From: Cephaloticoccus primus
GTDB taxonomy: Bacteria; Verrucomicrobiota; Verrucomicrobiia; Opitutales; Opitutaceae
Length of the DNA stretch: 51,185 nt
Direction of reading: 5' to 3'
Assembly (NCBI RefSeq): GCF_001580015.1
Contig: NZ_LSZQ01000022.1
Coordinates: 1 to 51,185 of the forward strand
The notes beneath the pieces are model-generated. The model saw only the letters and a list, made by a program, of their open reading frames with translations, ran no database searches and had not been told where the DNA came from. How positions within the stretch are numbered: position 1 is the stretch's first letter; each line of letters opens with the position of its first letter. Made by a program: the position numbers and the translations under genes. Positions 1-8,089 of the stretch are shown here, piece after piece.

Positions 1-308
1 TAATTTGCGATTTTGCCCGCGCGCTTTGCGCCCACCCTCCCGCCCAAAATCGCAAATTTACATGAACCTCTCCCGACCTCCGGTCGGGCCGGAGTTTAAC
101 TCGTAAACTCTTTCGCCGCGCCCCAATGGGTTTCCGCTTCATTCGCATTGGATGCCTCACTTCCTGTCGCAACGCGACAGGGTGCGAAATTTGGGAATCG
201 TGTTCCGCCGCTACGCGGCGGGGCCGATTCCCAAATTAAATGGCAGGGGACACCGTCCCCCGCCCCGCGCGTAGCGGAGTCTTCGACTCGTTTTATGGGC
301 TGTGAGCC
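1..308. repeat. Intergenic modular palindrome repeat block A
   Basis: No gene is seen in these 308 bases. A palindrome with 14-bp arms (AATTTGCGATTTTG at 2-15, complement at 45-58) is cut off from its partner modules by the window edge. Next comes a CCCGACCTCCGGTCGGG hairpin and a block ending CCCAATGGGTTTCCGCTT (about 80-140). A full composite element follows on the + strand at 188-308: a palindrome with arms AATTTGGGAATCG (188-200 and 225-237), AAATGGC (238-244), a short hairpin AGGGGACACCGTCCCC (245-260), CGCCCCGCGCGTAGCGGAG (261-279), the hairpin GAGTC-TTC-GACTC, a T-tract, and a weak last hairpin GGCT-GTG-AGCC (298-308). The block abuts the 3' end of rng. Confidence 0.85.
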
Positions 309-313
309 TGTGC

Positions 314-2092
314 CTAGCGGTATTCTTCGCCGGTGGTGGCGTTGAGGATTTTGTAGTTTTCGACGTGGTAGTTGGGGTCGGCGCGGAAGGCGAGTTTGAC
401 GCCGTAGAGGGTTTCCATGCGGATGAGCAGGTCGGCGTCTTCGCTGCGGATGCGCTCTAGGATGCTGGGGTGCACGAGGACGCGCAGCGAGTGCTGGCTC
501 TTGGCGTCGCGCGCGGTGAGGCGGCGGATGACCGAGGAGAGTTTGCGCTGGAGCTCGACGGACAGGGTGGTCGCGCTTTTTACGATGCCTCGGCCGCGGC
601 AGTAGGGGCACACGGTGTAGAGGTTGGAGGAGAGCGACTCTTGCTGGCGCTGGCGGGTCATCTGGAGGATGCCGAGCGTGGAGATGGGCAGGATGTGGCT
701 TTTGGCGCGGTCGAGGGCCATGCCGCTGACCATCTTTTCGTAGATGGCGTTGCGGTGGCGGCGCTCTTTCATGTCGATGAAGTCGATGATGATGAGGCCG
801 CCGAGGTTGCGCAGGCGGATCTGGCGGGCGGCTTCGACGGCGGCTTCGAGGTTGACGGCGTAGATGGTGTTTCGCTCGTCGTTGCTGCTGTTTTTGTGCG
901 AGCCGGTATTTACGTCGATGGAGATGAGGGCCTCGGTCTCGTCGATGATGATTTCGCCGCCGGAGGGCAGCGGGACTTTGCGCTGAAAGGTCTGCTCGAT
1001 CTGGCGTTCGATGTTGAAGCGCTCGAAGATGGGGATGGTGTCTTCGTAGAGGGCGATGCGGGAGCGGGAGCGTTTGGAGATCTGGCCGACGAGGTCCTGG
1101 GTGCGCTCGAACTCGGTTTTATCGTCGATGAGGACGCGGTCGACCTCCTCGGTCAGGAAGTCGCGCACGGTGCGTTCGACGAGGTCGGGCTCCTGGTAGA
1201 GGCAGGCGGGGGCGCGCTCGGTCTGCGTCCTGGCGGTGATTTTTTCCCACTGCTTGAGGAGCAGGTGCAGGTCGCGCACGAAGTAGCGGGTCTTCTTCCC
1301 CTCGCCGGCGGTGCGCACGATGACGCCCATGCCTTCGGGGATCGTGAGCTCGTTGAGCATCCGCTTGAGGCGTTTGCGCTCGGCGGGTTCTTCGATTTTG
1401 CGCGAGATGCCGCAGCCGTCGCTGAAGGGCATGAGGATGAGGTAGCGGCCGGGGAGGGCGATGTTGGTCGTGGTGCGCGGGCCTTTGGTGCCGATGGGGC
1501 CTTTGGTGACCTGGATGACGATCTCGGAGCCGGGCGGGTAGAGCCGGGGGATGTCTTTGACGGTGGGCTCGGCGGGTCGCGCGGGCGCGGTTTTCTTTTT
1601 GTTTACGCGGACGACTTCGACGGAGGAGTCGGCGGCGGCGGGGAGCATGTCCCAGTAGTGCAGGAAGGCGTTTTTGGTGTAGCCGATGTCGACGAAGGCC
1701 GCCTTTAGCCCGGGGTCGAGGTTCTTGATCCGGCCTTTATAAACGCCGCCGACCATGCGGGTGTCGGAGTCGCGCTCGATCTCGAATTTTTCGAGTCGCC
1801 CGTCGACGAGCAGGGCGACGCGGCGCTCGAGTGGCTCGGCGTTGATGATCAACTCGCGGTAGCTCTCTTTTTCTTTCTTGAAGGTGGAGAGCACGCGCTG
1901 GATCAGCGGGCGGGTTTTGGCGCGGCGGGCGGCTTCGGCCTTGAGCTCTTCGGCGGATACGTTGGCCGCTTCGGTGATCGGGGGCGGGTGGGCGAGCTCT
2001 TCGTCGTACTGGCTCAGGTCTTTAGGAGCCGGGTCGCCGGAAGCGTTTTTTGGGACAGGTTTGGAGGATCGGGGGGAGGAGTGGGAACTCAT
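314..2092 (-). CDS. rng: Ribonuclease G/E family endoribonuclease
   Basis: Single-strand-specific endoribonuclease for rRNA 5' maturation and mRNA turnover, cytoplasmic (family knowledge). The 592-residue protein has a charged N-terminal tail of about 75 residues. An S1-type RNA-binding region follows (residues about 90-215, with [20 protein letters not shown]). The catalytic core carries the two metal-binding aspartates in ISIDVNTG (D393) and IIIDFIDM (D437). The zinc-link CPYCRGRG lies at 495-502. It lacks the long disordered C-terminal scaffold of RNase E, so RNase G is the better name. The ATG at 2092 has a weak AAGG upstream. It lies 101 bp downstream of rodA on the same strand; rng near mre/rod shape genes is a known arrangement. 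Confidence 0.95.
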   Translation of the reverse strand: MSSHSSPRSSKPVPKNASGDPAPKDLSQYDEELAHPPPITEAANVSAEELKAEAARRAKTRPLIQRVLSTFKKEKESYRELIINAEPLERRVALLVDGRLEKFEIERDSDTRMVGGVYKGRIKNLDPGLKAAFVDIGYTKNAFLHYWDMLPAAADSSVEVVRVNKKKTAPARPAEPTVKDIPRLYPPGSEIVIQVTKGPIGTKGPRTTTNIALPGRYLILMPFSDGCGISRKIEEPAERKRLKRMLNELTIPEGMGVIVRTAGEGKKTRYFVRDLHLLLKQWEKITARTQTERAPACLYQEPDLVERTVRDFLTEEVDRVLIDDKTEFERTQDLVGQISKRSRSRIALYEDTIPIFERFNIERQIEQTFQRKVPLPSGGEIIIDETEALISIDVNTGSHKNSSNDERNTIYAVNLEAAVEAARQIRLRNLGGLIIIDFIDMKERRHRNAIYEKMVSGMALDRAKSHILPISTLGILQMTRQRQQESLSSNLYTVCPYCRGRGIVKSATTLSVELQRKLSSVIRRLTARDAKSQHSLRVLVHPSILERIRSEDADLLIRMETLYGVKLAFRADPNYHVENYKILNATTGEEYR

Positions 2093-2193
2093 TATGCCTT
2101 ATCATTTGCGCGGAGCTCTGGCGTGCGTCGGGCGTTGCGGCGCAGGAAATCCCGGCAGGGCGGTCAATATCGGGGCAAGTGGGCATTTGGGTT

Positions 2194-3510
2194 TTACGCA
2201 AAGTCCTTGCGGAATCGATAGACGCTCTGGACCAGTCCTTGCAGCAGGCAGCAACTGAGCACGAAGGAGCCTCCGTAACTTATAAAGGGAAGCGGTATGC
2301 CCGTGATGGGCACCAGTCCGATCGTCATGGCGATGTTCACAAACACGTGGACCGTGAGCAGCACGGTGACGCCTACGGCGATCAGTGTGCCGAGGCGGTC
2401 GCGGGCGAGCCCCGCGATGCGTATGCCGTTGAACAGGACCAGTCCGAACAGACCCAGAACCGTAAAACTTCCCAATAAACCTTTTTCCTCGGCGATGACC
2501 GAGAAGATGAAATCGTTGTGCGCGACCGATCTCGGCAGGTAGCCGAGCTGCGCTTGTGTGCCCTGTGTCCAGCCCTTGCCGGTGAGCCCGCCGCTGCCGA
2601 CCGAGATCAGCGACTGGCGCTGGTTCCAGCCGATGCCCATCGGGTCGATTTTTTCGGGGGCGACGAAGGAGATGATCCGGTTGCGCTGGTAGTCGTGCAG
2701 CGGAAACCAGGTCTGCGCCTCAAACTTCCCGCGGTCGCGCAAGTAAGAGTAGCCATGCGTCTCCATAAACTGCGCGTAGCGCCACGTGTCCCAGCTCACC
2801 AGCCCCACGATCAGTAAAAATGCCGCCAGAGCCCCCGCAAAAAAACGGGCAGAGAGCTTGGAGACGAACAACATCGCAAAAACCATCGGGGGCAGCACAA
2901 TAGCCGACTTTAAGTCAGGCTGGAGCAGGATAAGAACCAGGGGCAAACCCACCGCAAGAGCCAATTTGCCCAGCACCCCGAGCGAGTCGCGCAGCGTCCC
3001 CACACGCTCGCGGACGAGCAGGCTGGCGGCCATGATCAGCACCGCAACCTTCGCTGTTTCAGAGGGTTGGAATGTAAAGAAACCCAGGTCGAGCCAGCGC
3101 TGCGCGCCGAAGCGCTCGCTGCCGATGCCCGGCACGAGCACCAGCAGCAGGGGCACCAGTGCGAGCAGGTAAAACCAGTGCGCGATGCCCAGCCAAAACC
3201 GGTAGTCGATGAGCGAAACCGCCAGATAAAGCCCCGCCCCCAGCGTCAGCCACACGAGCTGCGTAATCCAGTTGCGCCCATGCACGGGGAGCTGCGCGCT
3301 GTAGATGAAGAAGACGCCGATCAGCGCAAGGCCGAGGCAGGCCAGCGGGCTCACCCAATCCCAACGCCCGCGCGTTTGGGTTTGGAAGCGGAGGAGGCTG
3401 TCGAGACGCTCGGCGAGATTCACGTAAGGGGGGGAGAGGGCGGCAGGCTGCGGAAAATTCCCGCGAGCTAAACGGGCGAGCCGCCGCGGGGTCAATGGAA
3501 GCAGCGGCAC
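2194..3510 (-). CDS. rodA: RodA/FtsW-type peptidoglycan glycosyltransferase
   Basis: SEDS-family glycan polymerase that works with a class B PBP in the elongasome (family knowledge). It is a polytopic inner-membrane protein with about ten hydrophobic segments. SEDS signatures are present in order: GAQRWLDLGFFTFQPSE, LQPDLKSA, the HDYQRNRI loop with its conserved Asp, GSGGLTGKGWTQGTQ, AHNDFIFSVIAEEKG, and TGIPLPFISYGGS near the C-terminus. The start is uncertain. The frame can begin at a GTG at 3510 (438 residues) or a GTG at 3423 (409 residues); neither has a clear ribosome binding site. The shorter form places the first membrane helix about 23 residues in, which is more usual. It probably forms one transcription unit with rng. 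The upstream side is the repeat block at 3536-4037. Confidence 0.93.
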   Translation of the reverse strand: MPLLPLTPRRLARLARGNFPQPAALSPPYVNLAERLDSLLRFQTQTRGRWDWVSPLACLGLALIGVFFIYSAQLPVHGRNWITQLVWLTLGAGLYLAVSLIDYRFWLGIAHWFYLLALVPLLLVLVPGIGSERFGAQRWLDLGFFTFQPSETAKVAVLIMAASLLVRERVGTLRDSLGVLGKLALAVGLPLVLILLQPDLKSAIVLPPMVFAMLFVSKLSARFFAGALAAFLLIVGLVSWDTWRYAQFMETHGYSYLRDRGKFEAQTWFPLHDYQRNRIISFVAPEKIDPMGIGWNQRQSLISVGSGGLTGKGWTQGTQAQLGYLPRSVAHNDFIFSVIAEEKGLLGSFTVLGLFGLVLFNGIRIAGLARDRLGTLIAVGVTVLLTVHVFVNIAMTIGLVPITGIPLPFISYGGSFVLSCCLLQGLVQSVYRFRKDFA

Positions 3511-3535
3511 AAGACAGTTTTATTTTGGGAGGGGT

Positions 3536-4037
3536 ATCCGACTCCCACTGCGCGTGGGGCGGGGGACGGTGTCCCCTGCCATTTACATTGCGGCTTGGGC
3601 GACGGGCGTTCCGCCGTCGCTCAAGCCGCAATGCAGAAATGCCCGACCTTCGGTCGGGCTGGCGAATTATCCGTAAACTAAAAAAATCGCCCCAATGGGT
3701 TTTCGCTCCGTTTGCATTTGATGCCTCATTTCCTGTCGCGCCGCGAGTGGAGCGGGAACCCGCTTGGGCGAGATGAAATAATTCACCGGTAAAATGCGGC
3801 TTGGGTGCGGCCCAACGAGGCTACGCCCAATAAACCGGCCTTCGACCGCCCGACCAGAGGTCGGGCTTATTCAACTGTGCGGCTTGTTCGTCGGGCGGAA
3901 CGCCCGACAGCAAGCCGCACAGTAAATGGCACGTGGCGCCCCGCCACCGCTGCCCGCGTAGGGCATTGCCTACCGCTCCCCACGCGCAGTGGAGTCTTCG
4001 ACTCTTTTCTTTTGCGAGGCGCTCGTTGGGGCCTCGT
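3536..4037. repeat. Intergenic modular palindrome repeat block B (two copies, opposite orientations)
   Basis: Non-coding gap between divergent rodA and the sulfatase-like gene. A minus-oriented element (3545-3633) has the GCCCC-ACGCGCAGTGG word, the AGGGGACACCGTCCCC hairpin, AAATGGC, and a 20-bp palindrome with one mismatch (3586-3605 / 3614-3633). After it come CCCGACCTTCGGTCGGG (about 3642-3658) and CCCAATGGGTTTTCGCT (about 3692). A complete plus-oriented element spans 3874-4037: a 50-base palindrome (ACTGTGCGGCTTG...CAAGCCGCACAGT, 3874-3923), AAATGGC (3924-3930), the hairpin GTGGCG-CCC-CGCCAC (3933-3947), an inserted stretch, CCCACGCGCAGTGG (3979-3992), GAGTC-TTC-GACTC (3992-4004), a T-rich tract, and a final hairpin with a TCGTTG-containing loop (4014-4037). 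Confidence 0.87.
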
Positions 4038-4072
4038 CAAAAGGGCGCACGCGCGGCTTGTGCGGTTGCGTT

Positions 4073-5284
4073 ATGAAATCTGGTTCGCTGGCTTTGGCCT
4101 GGATGCCGGATGCCCCGCCCAATATTTTGTGGATTCTGACGACGCAGTGGCGGGCGCAGGCTTGCGGGTTTGCGGGGGACCCCAATGCGCGCACGCCGCA
4201 CCTCGATGTGCTGGCGGCGCAGAGCGTGAACTACACGCGGGCGGTGACGCCGCACCCGTTTGGGCCCTTCGCGCGTGCGGCTCTGCTCACCGGCATCCCG
4301 AGTCCGCAAAATGGGGTGGCGCGCTACTACGATCCGCTGCCGCCGGGCGCGCGGACGATCGCGCACGAGCTGGGCGCGCGCGGCTACCACACGGCGTTTT
4401 TTGGCAAGTGGCACCTCGCTGCGCGTGACCCGGCGGCGCCGCTGGTGGGCGAAGCGCATGCGCGGATGCGGGTGCCGCCCGAGGCGCGCGGCGGCTTCGC
4501 GTTTTGGGAAGGCTTTGAGAGCGGCTTCCTGCTCAACGACCCGTGGCTGCATGGGACGCGGCTGCCCGAGCCGCAGCGTTTTAGCGGCTACCAGAGCGAG
4601 ATCTTGTGCACGCGTGCGGCAGAGTATTTGCGCGAGTACGCGGCGAGTCGCGGGAGCGCCGGCAGCGGCGACGTGGCTGAGGTGGCCCGTGCTGCCGCAC
4701 CGTGGTTTGCGGTGCTGAGCCTTGAGGCGCCGCACCCGCCTTACGCGGCAGCGGCCAATGGCTTCGCGCCACTGCCGCCCGGGCAAATCCAGCTCGCGCC
4801 AAACGTACCGCGCGGCGGCGCGGTGGAGCAGCGCGCGCGGCGCGAGCTCTCCGGCTACTACGCGCACATCGCGGCGACGGATGCGGCAATCGGGCGGCTC
4901 CTGTCGGGACTGCCGCGCGAGAACACGGTGATCGTTTTCACCAGCGTGCATGGCGACATGCACGGCGCGCACGGCCTCTTCCGCAAAGGCTGGCCGCACG
5001 AGGAGAGCGTGCGCGTGCCCTTGCTGGTGCGGCATCCGTTGGAGCCGCCGCGCCGCGATACGGAGACGGCCGCTTCGCTGCTCGACCTGCACCGGATGAC
5101 CTGCGCGTGGGCGCGAGGCGAGCGCTGGCTGGAGCAGCCCGAGCGCGCGCAGATCTCGATGCCCAGCGTGGTGGGGCTGCCCGACCAGTGCGACCACGCC
5201 TGGAGCGGCTTCTGGGGGCCGGGTGGCCAAGTTATTTTTAACGCCGACGGCTCTCTGTGGGAGCTTAACGAGCTCGGCAGATGA
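4073..5284 (+). CDS. Sulfatase-fold protein lacking the catalytic residues
   Basis: The fold is that of the sulfatase/alkaline-phosphatase superfamily. Recognisable landmarks are PNILWIL near the N-terminus, TPHLDVLAAQSV, RAALLTGIPSPQNG, FFGKWHL, HGLFRKGWPHEESVRVPLLVRHP, and a typical C-terminal end. The catalytic set is missing. The first metal-binding segment reads ILTTQW instead of ILTDQ. The C-x-P-S-R formylglycine motif reads G-P-F-A-R, so neither Cys nor Ser is present. The later TSDHG metal motif reads TSVHG. The frame is intact over about 403 residues, so this looks like a maintained pseudoenzyme, not a decaying gene. No signal peptide is obvious. The ATG at 4073 is preferred because the frame upstream (to 3989) runs through the repeat block. 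It stands alone in its own transcription unit. Confidence 0.85.
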   Translation: MKSGSLALAWMPDAPPNILWILTTQWRAQACGFAGDPNARTPHLDVLAAQSVNYTRAVTPHPFGPFARAALLTGIPSPQNGVARYYDPLPPGARTIAHELGARGYHTAFFGKWHLAARDPAAPLVGEAHARMRVPPEARGGFAFWEGFESGFLLNDPWLHGTRLPEPQRFSGYQSEILCTRAAEYLREYAASRGSAGSGDVAEVARAAAPWFAVLSLEAPHPPYAAAANGFAPLPPGQIQLAPNVPRGGAVEQRARRELSGYYAHIAATDAAIGRLLSGLPRENTVIVFTSVHGDMHGAHGLFRKGWPHEESVRVPLLVRHPLEPPRRDTETAASLLDLHRMTCAWARGERWLEQPERAQISMPSVVGLPDQCDHAWSGFWGPGGQVIFNADGSLWELNELGR

Positions 5285-5439
5285 GTAGAGAGCCTTACAC
5301 GAAATAGGCGGCTACCGGCTACCGTATTATGGCATAAGTGGAAATAATATGTGCGGAGCCGGTGTGGTTGTCATCTGTGCCCCACTAGCTTTTTCGAGGG
5401 ATCTGTGCTACAGGTTGGGGCGTAACCCCAAAATACCCT

Positions 5440-6353
5440 ATGCTCTTAGAAACACCCGAAAAAGAATCCGCAGTTAAAGGCTACTCGTCTAACGAGCCTT
5501 TTGTCCTTTCCGAAGGAAATATCGACGAGGCGAGCCTCGCCCAAGCGGCTGAGGCCTTTCACCGCGATGGTTATTTCATCGCCCGTGGCCTTTTTTCGCC
5601 CGAGGAGGTCGAAGACCTGAACGGGCTTTTTATGAAAATGCACGCCGACGGAGGTGTTCCCGGGTTTTACGACCGGGCAGGCTGCCGACCGTTGATGAGC
5701 TGTGGGGCGTGGATCGCAATAAGGTCGACCCACTAGCCCAGTGGCCGCGGGTGATGCATCCACACCGCTTCAATGAGAAGGCGCGTGCCTACATGCTCCA
5801 CCCCAAAACTCGCGTGTATCTCGAACGCTTTATGGGAGGGGAGCCCGTGGGGACCCAGACTATGTACTACTTCAAGCCGCCCGGGGCGCGCGGCCAAGCT
5901 ATGCACCAGGACAATTTTTACCTCTTGGTGCAGCCTGGCACTTGTATGGCCGCATGGACGGCCTTGGACGATTGCGATGCGGAAAACGGCGGGCTGATGG
6001 TCGTGCCGAATTCTCAAAACAATGATTTGGTTTGTCCGGAGCGGGCCGACGTATCACTTAGTTACGCGCCTCATCGGGTACCTATTCCAGAGGGGCAAAA
6101 ACCTGTTTTGGCAGAGATGAAAGCGGGCGATACGCTGTTTTTTAACGGTAACGTGATTCACGGCTCTGGCCCCAATCGCTCGAAAACGCGTTTTCGCCGC
6201 TCGTGGATCTGCCATTACGCCAAGGGAGATCTGAGCAGAATATCGAAATTCTTCCTACCCCTTGTGTCGATGGATGGTCGTGATATCGTAGTCGAGTTCG
6301 AGCCTGGTGGTGGTCCTTGCGGCGGCACTTGGGAGGGCGCGGAGGGAGCGTAG
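5440..6353 (+). pseudogene. Phytanoyl-CoA dioxygenase (PhyH) family gene, frameshifted
   Basis: Two frames together give one PhyH-family Fe(II)/2-oxoglutarate dioxygenase of about 304 residues. Frame 1 (5440-5736) holds the N-terminal part with FHRDGYFIARGLFSPEEV. Frame 2 carries on from about 5680 through TVDELWGVDRNK and RVMHPHR to the stop at 6353. Frame 1 otherwise reads out of register to a stop at 5736. Joining them needs a -1 shift near 5679, as if one base were missing. No homopolymer or slippery heptamer lies there. The iron ligands are intact in frame 2: the HQD of AMHQDNFYLL, the later His in NGNVIHGSGPNRS, and a 2-oxoglutarate-binding Arg. Either a recent pseudogene or an assembly error. 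An ATG at 5709 could in principle give a truncated product. Confidence 0.8.
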
Positions 6354-6407
6354 CCTTGTGCATTTCCGATGGCTCGAACCGACTTGTCAGATTTTACGAT
6401 TGGATAA

Positions 6408-6442
6408 ACAATAAGATTGCTTCGAAGAAGTGGTCTTATTGT
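6408..6442. terminator. Possible weak AT-rich bidirectional terminator
   Basis: A 9-bp inverted repeat (ACAATAAGA at 6408-6416, TCTTATTGT at 6434-6442) with a 17-base loop lies between the convergent PhyH-family gene and the solute-binding protein gene. The stem is AT-rich and has no clean T-tract, so it would be weak. It is followed immediately by a run of eleven G at 6443-6453. Confidence 0.35.
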
Positions 6443-6453
6443 GGGGGGGGGGG
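6443..6453 (+). repeat. G11 homopolymer tract
   Basis: Eleven consecutive G in the convergent intergenic gap. A second run of eleven G forms the right edge of the window (51175-51185). Either a true tract or a sequencing artefact. Confidence 0.9.
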
Positions 6454-6467
6454 ATGTATTCTATCTC

Positions 6468-7841
6468 TTAAGATTCGTGTGTTTCTAAGAACACATTTCG
6501 ATTGATGAGGTCTTGGATCTGGTCTTGTCCTTTTTGGAGCAGGCGGAGTGCTTCGGAGGCGAGGGCATCGACTTCGTAAATGCGGTGTTTTTCGGCATAG
6601 GCACGTAAGCCGATCATGGTGTTGACCAGTTCGGAATAGGCCAAGTTTTGGTAAGGCGAAGCTGGAGACTGGGGAACATGAGGGATTTGCTCAATAAAAA
6701 GTGTGCCGGAGGCTTGGCCTCCGCAGAACGGGTCGGGCTCGTGATAGAAAGGGGCTTGCCAGTTGGGTTTGAAGGGTGTGATGATTCCCGAACCGCGATA
6801 AATATGCTTCGCGACTTCGCGTGAAGTATAAAGAAATTTGGCCATTTCCCAGCAGGTATCGATATGTGGGCTACGTTTGTTAATGGAGATCATCGTGCTA
6901 CCGGTCGAGCTGGTGCGGCGTCCTCCGCGCTCAAAAGCGGGAATAGGCATGAGTTTAATCTTTCCTCCAAGCTGAGGGTTTTCCTTTTTCCAGAGCGTGA
7001 GCATCCAGTCAGTAATAATCGTTCCTACAACGACCCCATCGAGCCGTTGTTTGTGTCCGGCTGAACTGTGGAGGGGGACGTCAATACTTACGCGGTTTGG
7101 GCCGGTAATCCACTTGGTAAGTGTCGCGAGAGTACGGGCATTTCGTTCATTAGCGAAGATGGGGTGACCATTTGTGTCGAAGAGCACTCCATCATTTTGT
7201 AGGACAAGCATACGGATTGTATCGTGACTGACTTCAGAAAGGCTTAGCAAGTAGCGGTCGGGCCGCCCGTCGCCATCAAGGTCCACCATCAAGGGGTGCA
7301 TGACACGGAAGTAGTCGTCCCAAGTTTCGATTTGTTCAATTTCTGCGTCGCTTATGCCGGCTGCTTCAACGAGGTCGGCGCGGTAAGCAAGTAGGGCGGG
7401 GGCAGCCGCCAGAGGTAATCCAAAGTGCCTACCGTATGCACTATGTTGTAAAAGAGTCGATTCGTTAAACTGCGCGTAAAGTCCATCGTTGTGCAGCCGA
7501 TCCGTGATGTCCAAGAACCCGATCTGGTCGAGTGGGCCGAGGTAAGCCTTGGGATACATACCCTCATGTGTTTCGAATAAATCGGCCATCGGTGTGCCTG
7601 ATAGAAAGCCCGAAAGCATCCTGTGCTCAATTGCTTGGGCATGTAACAAAGACATTTCAAAGGGGCTTTCTGGGTGCTCCTTATTCCACCGTGTGATTGG
7701 CTCGACATAGGAATCACGATGGGGAGTAGCGAAAACCCAAAAGGAGATCCCCTCGGATTCGTTCTCGGGTAATAGGATGACTAGAACTGAGCTTACAGCA
7801 GCGAAGCAAAAAATCAGGGTAGGGCCAAGGAGAGATCTCAT
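6468..7841 (-). CDS. Extracellular solute-binding protein, family 1, membrane-anchored
   Basis: Periplasmic binding protein of the type used by carbohydrate ABC transporters. Features include a family-1-like N-terminal lobe (ATPHRDSYVEPITRWNKEHP, MADLFETHEGMYP), GRHFGLPLAAAPALLAYRADL, and the C-terminal-lobe segment GSTMISINKRSPHIDTCWEMAKFL. An EF-hand-like DLDGDGRPD occurs mid-protein. The 457-residue form starts at the ATG at 7841 and opens with a hydrophobic signal-anchor (LIFCFAAVSSVLVILLP). There is no convincing lipobox. A TTG at 7877 would add 12 residues and is less likely. No ABC permease or ATPase is adjacent, so its partner is encoded elsewhere or it acts as a sensor. It is divergent from the membrane protein gene at 8090. 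Confidence 0.82.
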   Translation of the reverse strand: MRSLLGPTLIFCFAAVSSVLVILLPENESEGISFWVFATPHRDSYVEPITRWNKEHPESPFEMSLLHAQAIEHRMLSGFLSGTPMADLFETHEGMYPKAYLGPLDQIGFLDITDRLHNDGLYAQFNESTLLQHSAYGRHFGLPLAAAPALLAYRADLVEAAGISDAEIEQIETWDDYFRVMHPLMVDLDGDGRPDRYLLSLSEVSHDTIRMLVLQNDGVLFDTNGHPIFANERNARTLATLTKWITGPNRVSIDVPLHSSAGHKQRLDGVVVGTIITDWMLTLWKKENPQLGGKIKLMPIPAFERGGRRTSSTGSTMISINKRSPHIDTCWEMAKFLYTSREVAKHIYRGSGIITPFKPNWQAPFYHEPDPFCGGQASGTLFIEQIPHVPQSPASPYQNLAYSELVNTMIGLRAYAEKHRIYEVDALASEALRLLQKGQDQIQDLINRNVFLETHES

Positions 7842-8089
7842 GATTAAGTACGTAGATGCGTTATGGGGAGGGGGCAAGAGGGCACTCTAAGAAATGCCTC
7901 AACGGAAAGGCGTGAGCTTCTCATAGGCAGCCAAAAGTAAGTGTTTGGCAAGAAAATATGAGTTTTGAAAGCAGACTTTCGTCTTAGGAGCTCACCCTAT
8001 GGGTGGTGGCTCGGGTAGCAAAGCGAGTGTCAAACTTTGGCGGGAACTTAGGCACGCTTATACGGACTAAGAAACATCTGCTTTTGATT

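Noticed and set aside
96-611. Arg/Pro-rich frame across the repeat block and the rng 3' end
   Set aside because: It consists of translated repeat modules; similar spurious frames appear in the other repeat blocks.
470-1708. Long + strand open frame opposite rng
   Set aside because: Gly/Asp/Val-rich translation of the antisense strand of a clear rng gene; no motif, a usual GC-rich shadow.
3805-4428. Frame covering repeat block B and the start of the sulfatase-like gene
   Set aside because: It reads through palindromic modules and is out of frame with the sulfatase-like protein.
5370-5440. Leader similarity between the PhyH gene and the PEP-CTERM gene (TGCCCCACTA vs GAGCCCCACTA)
   Set aside because: Too short and loosely placed to support a shared promoter or riboswitch.
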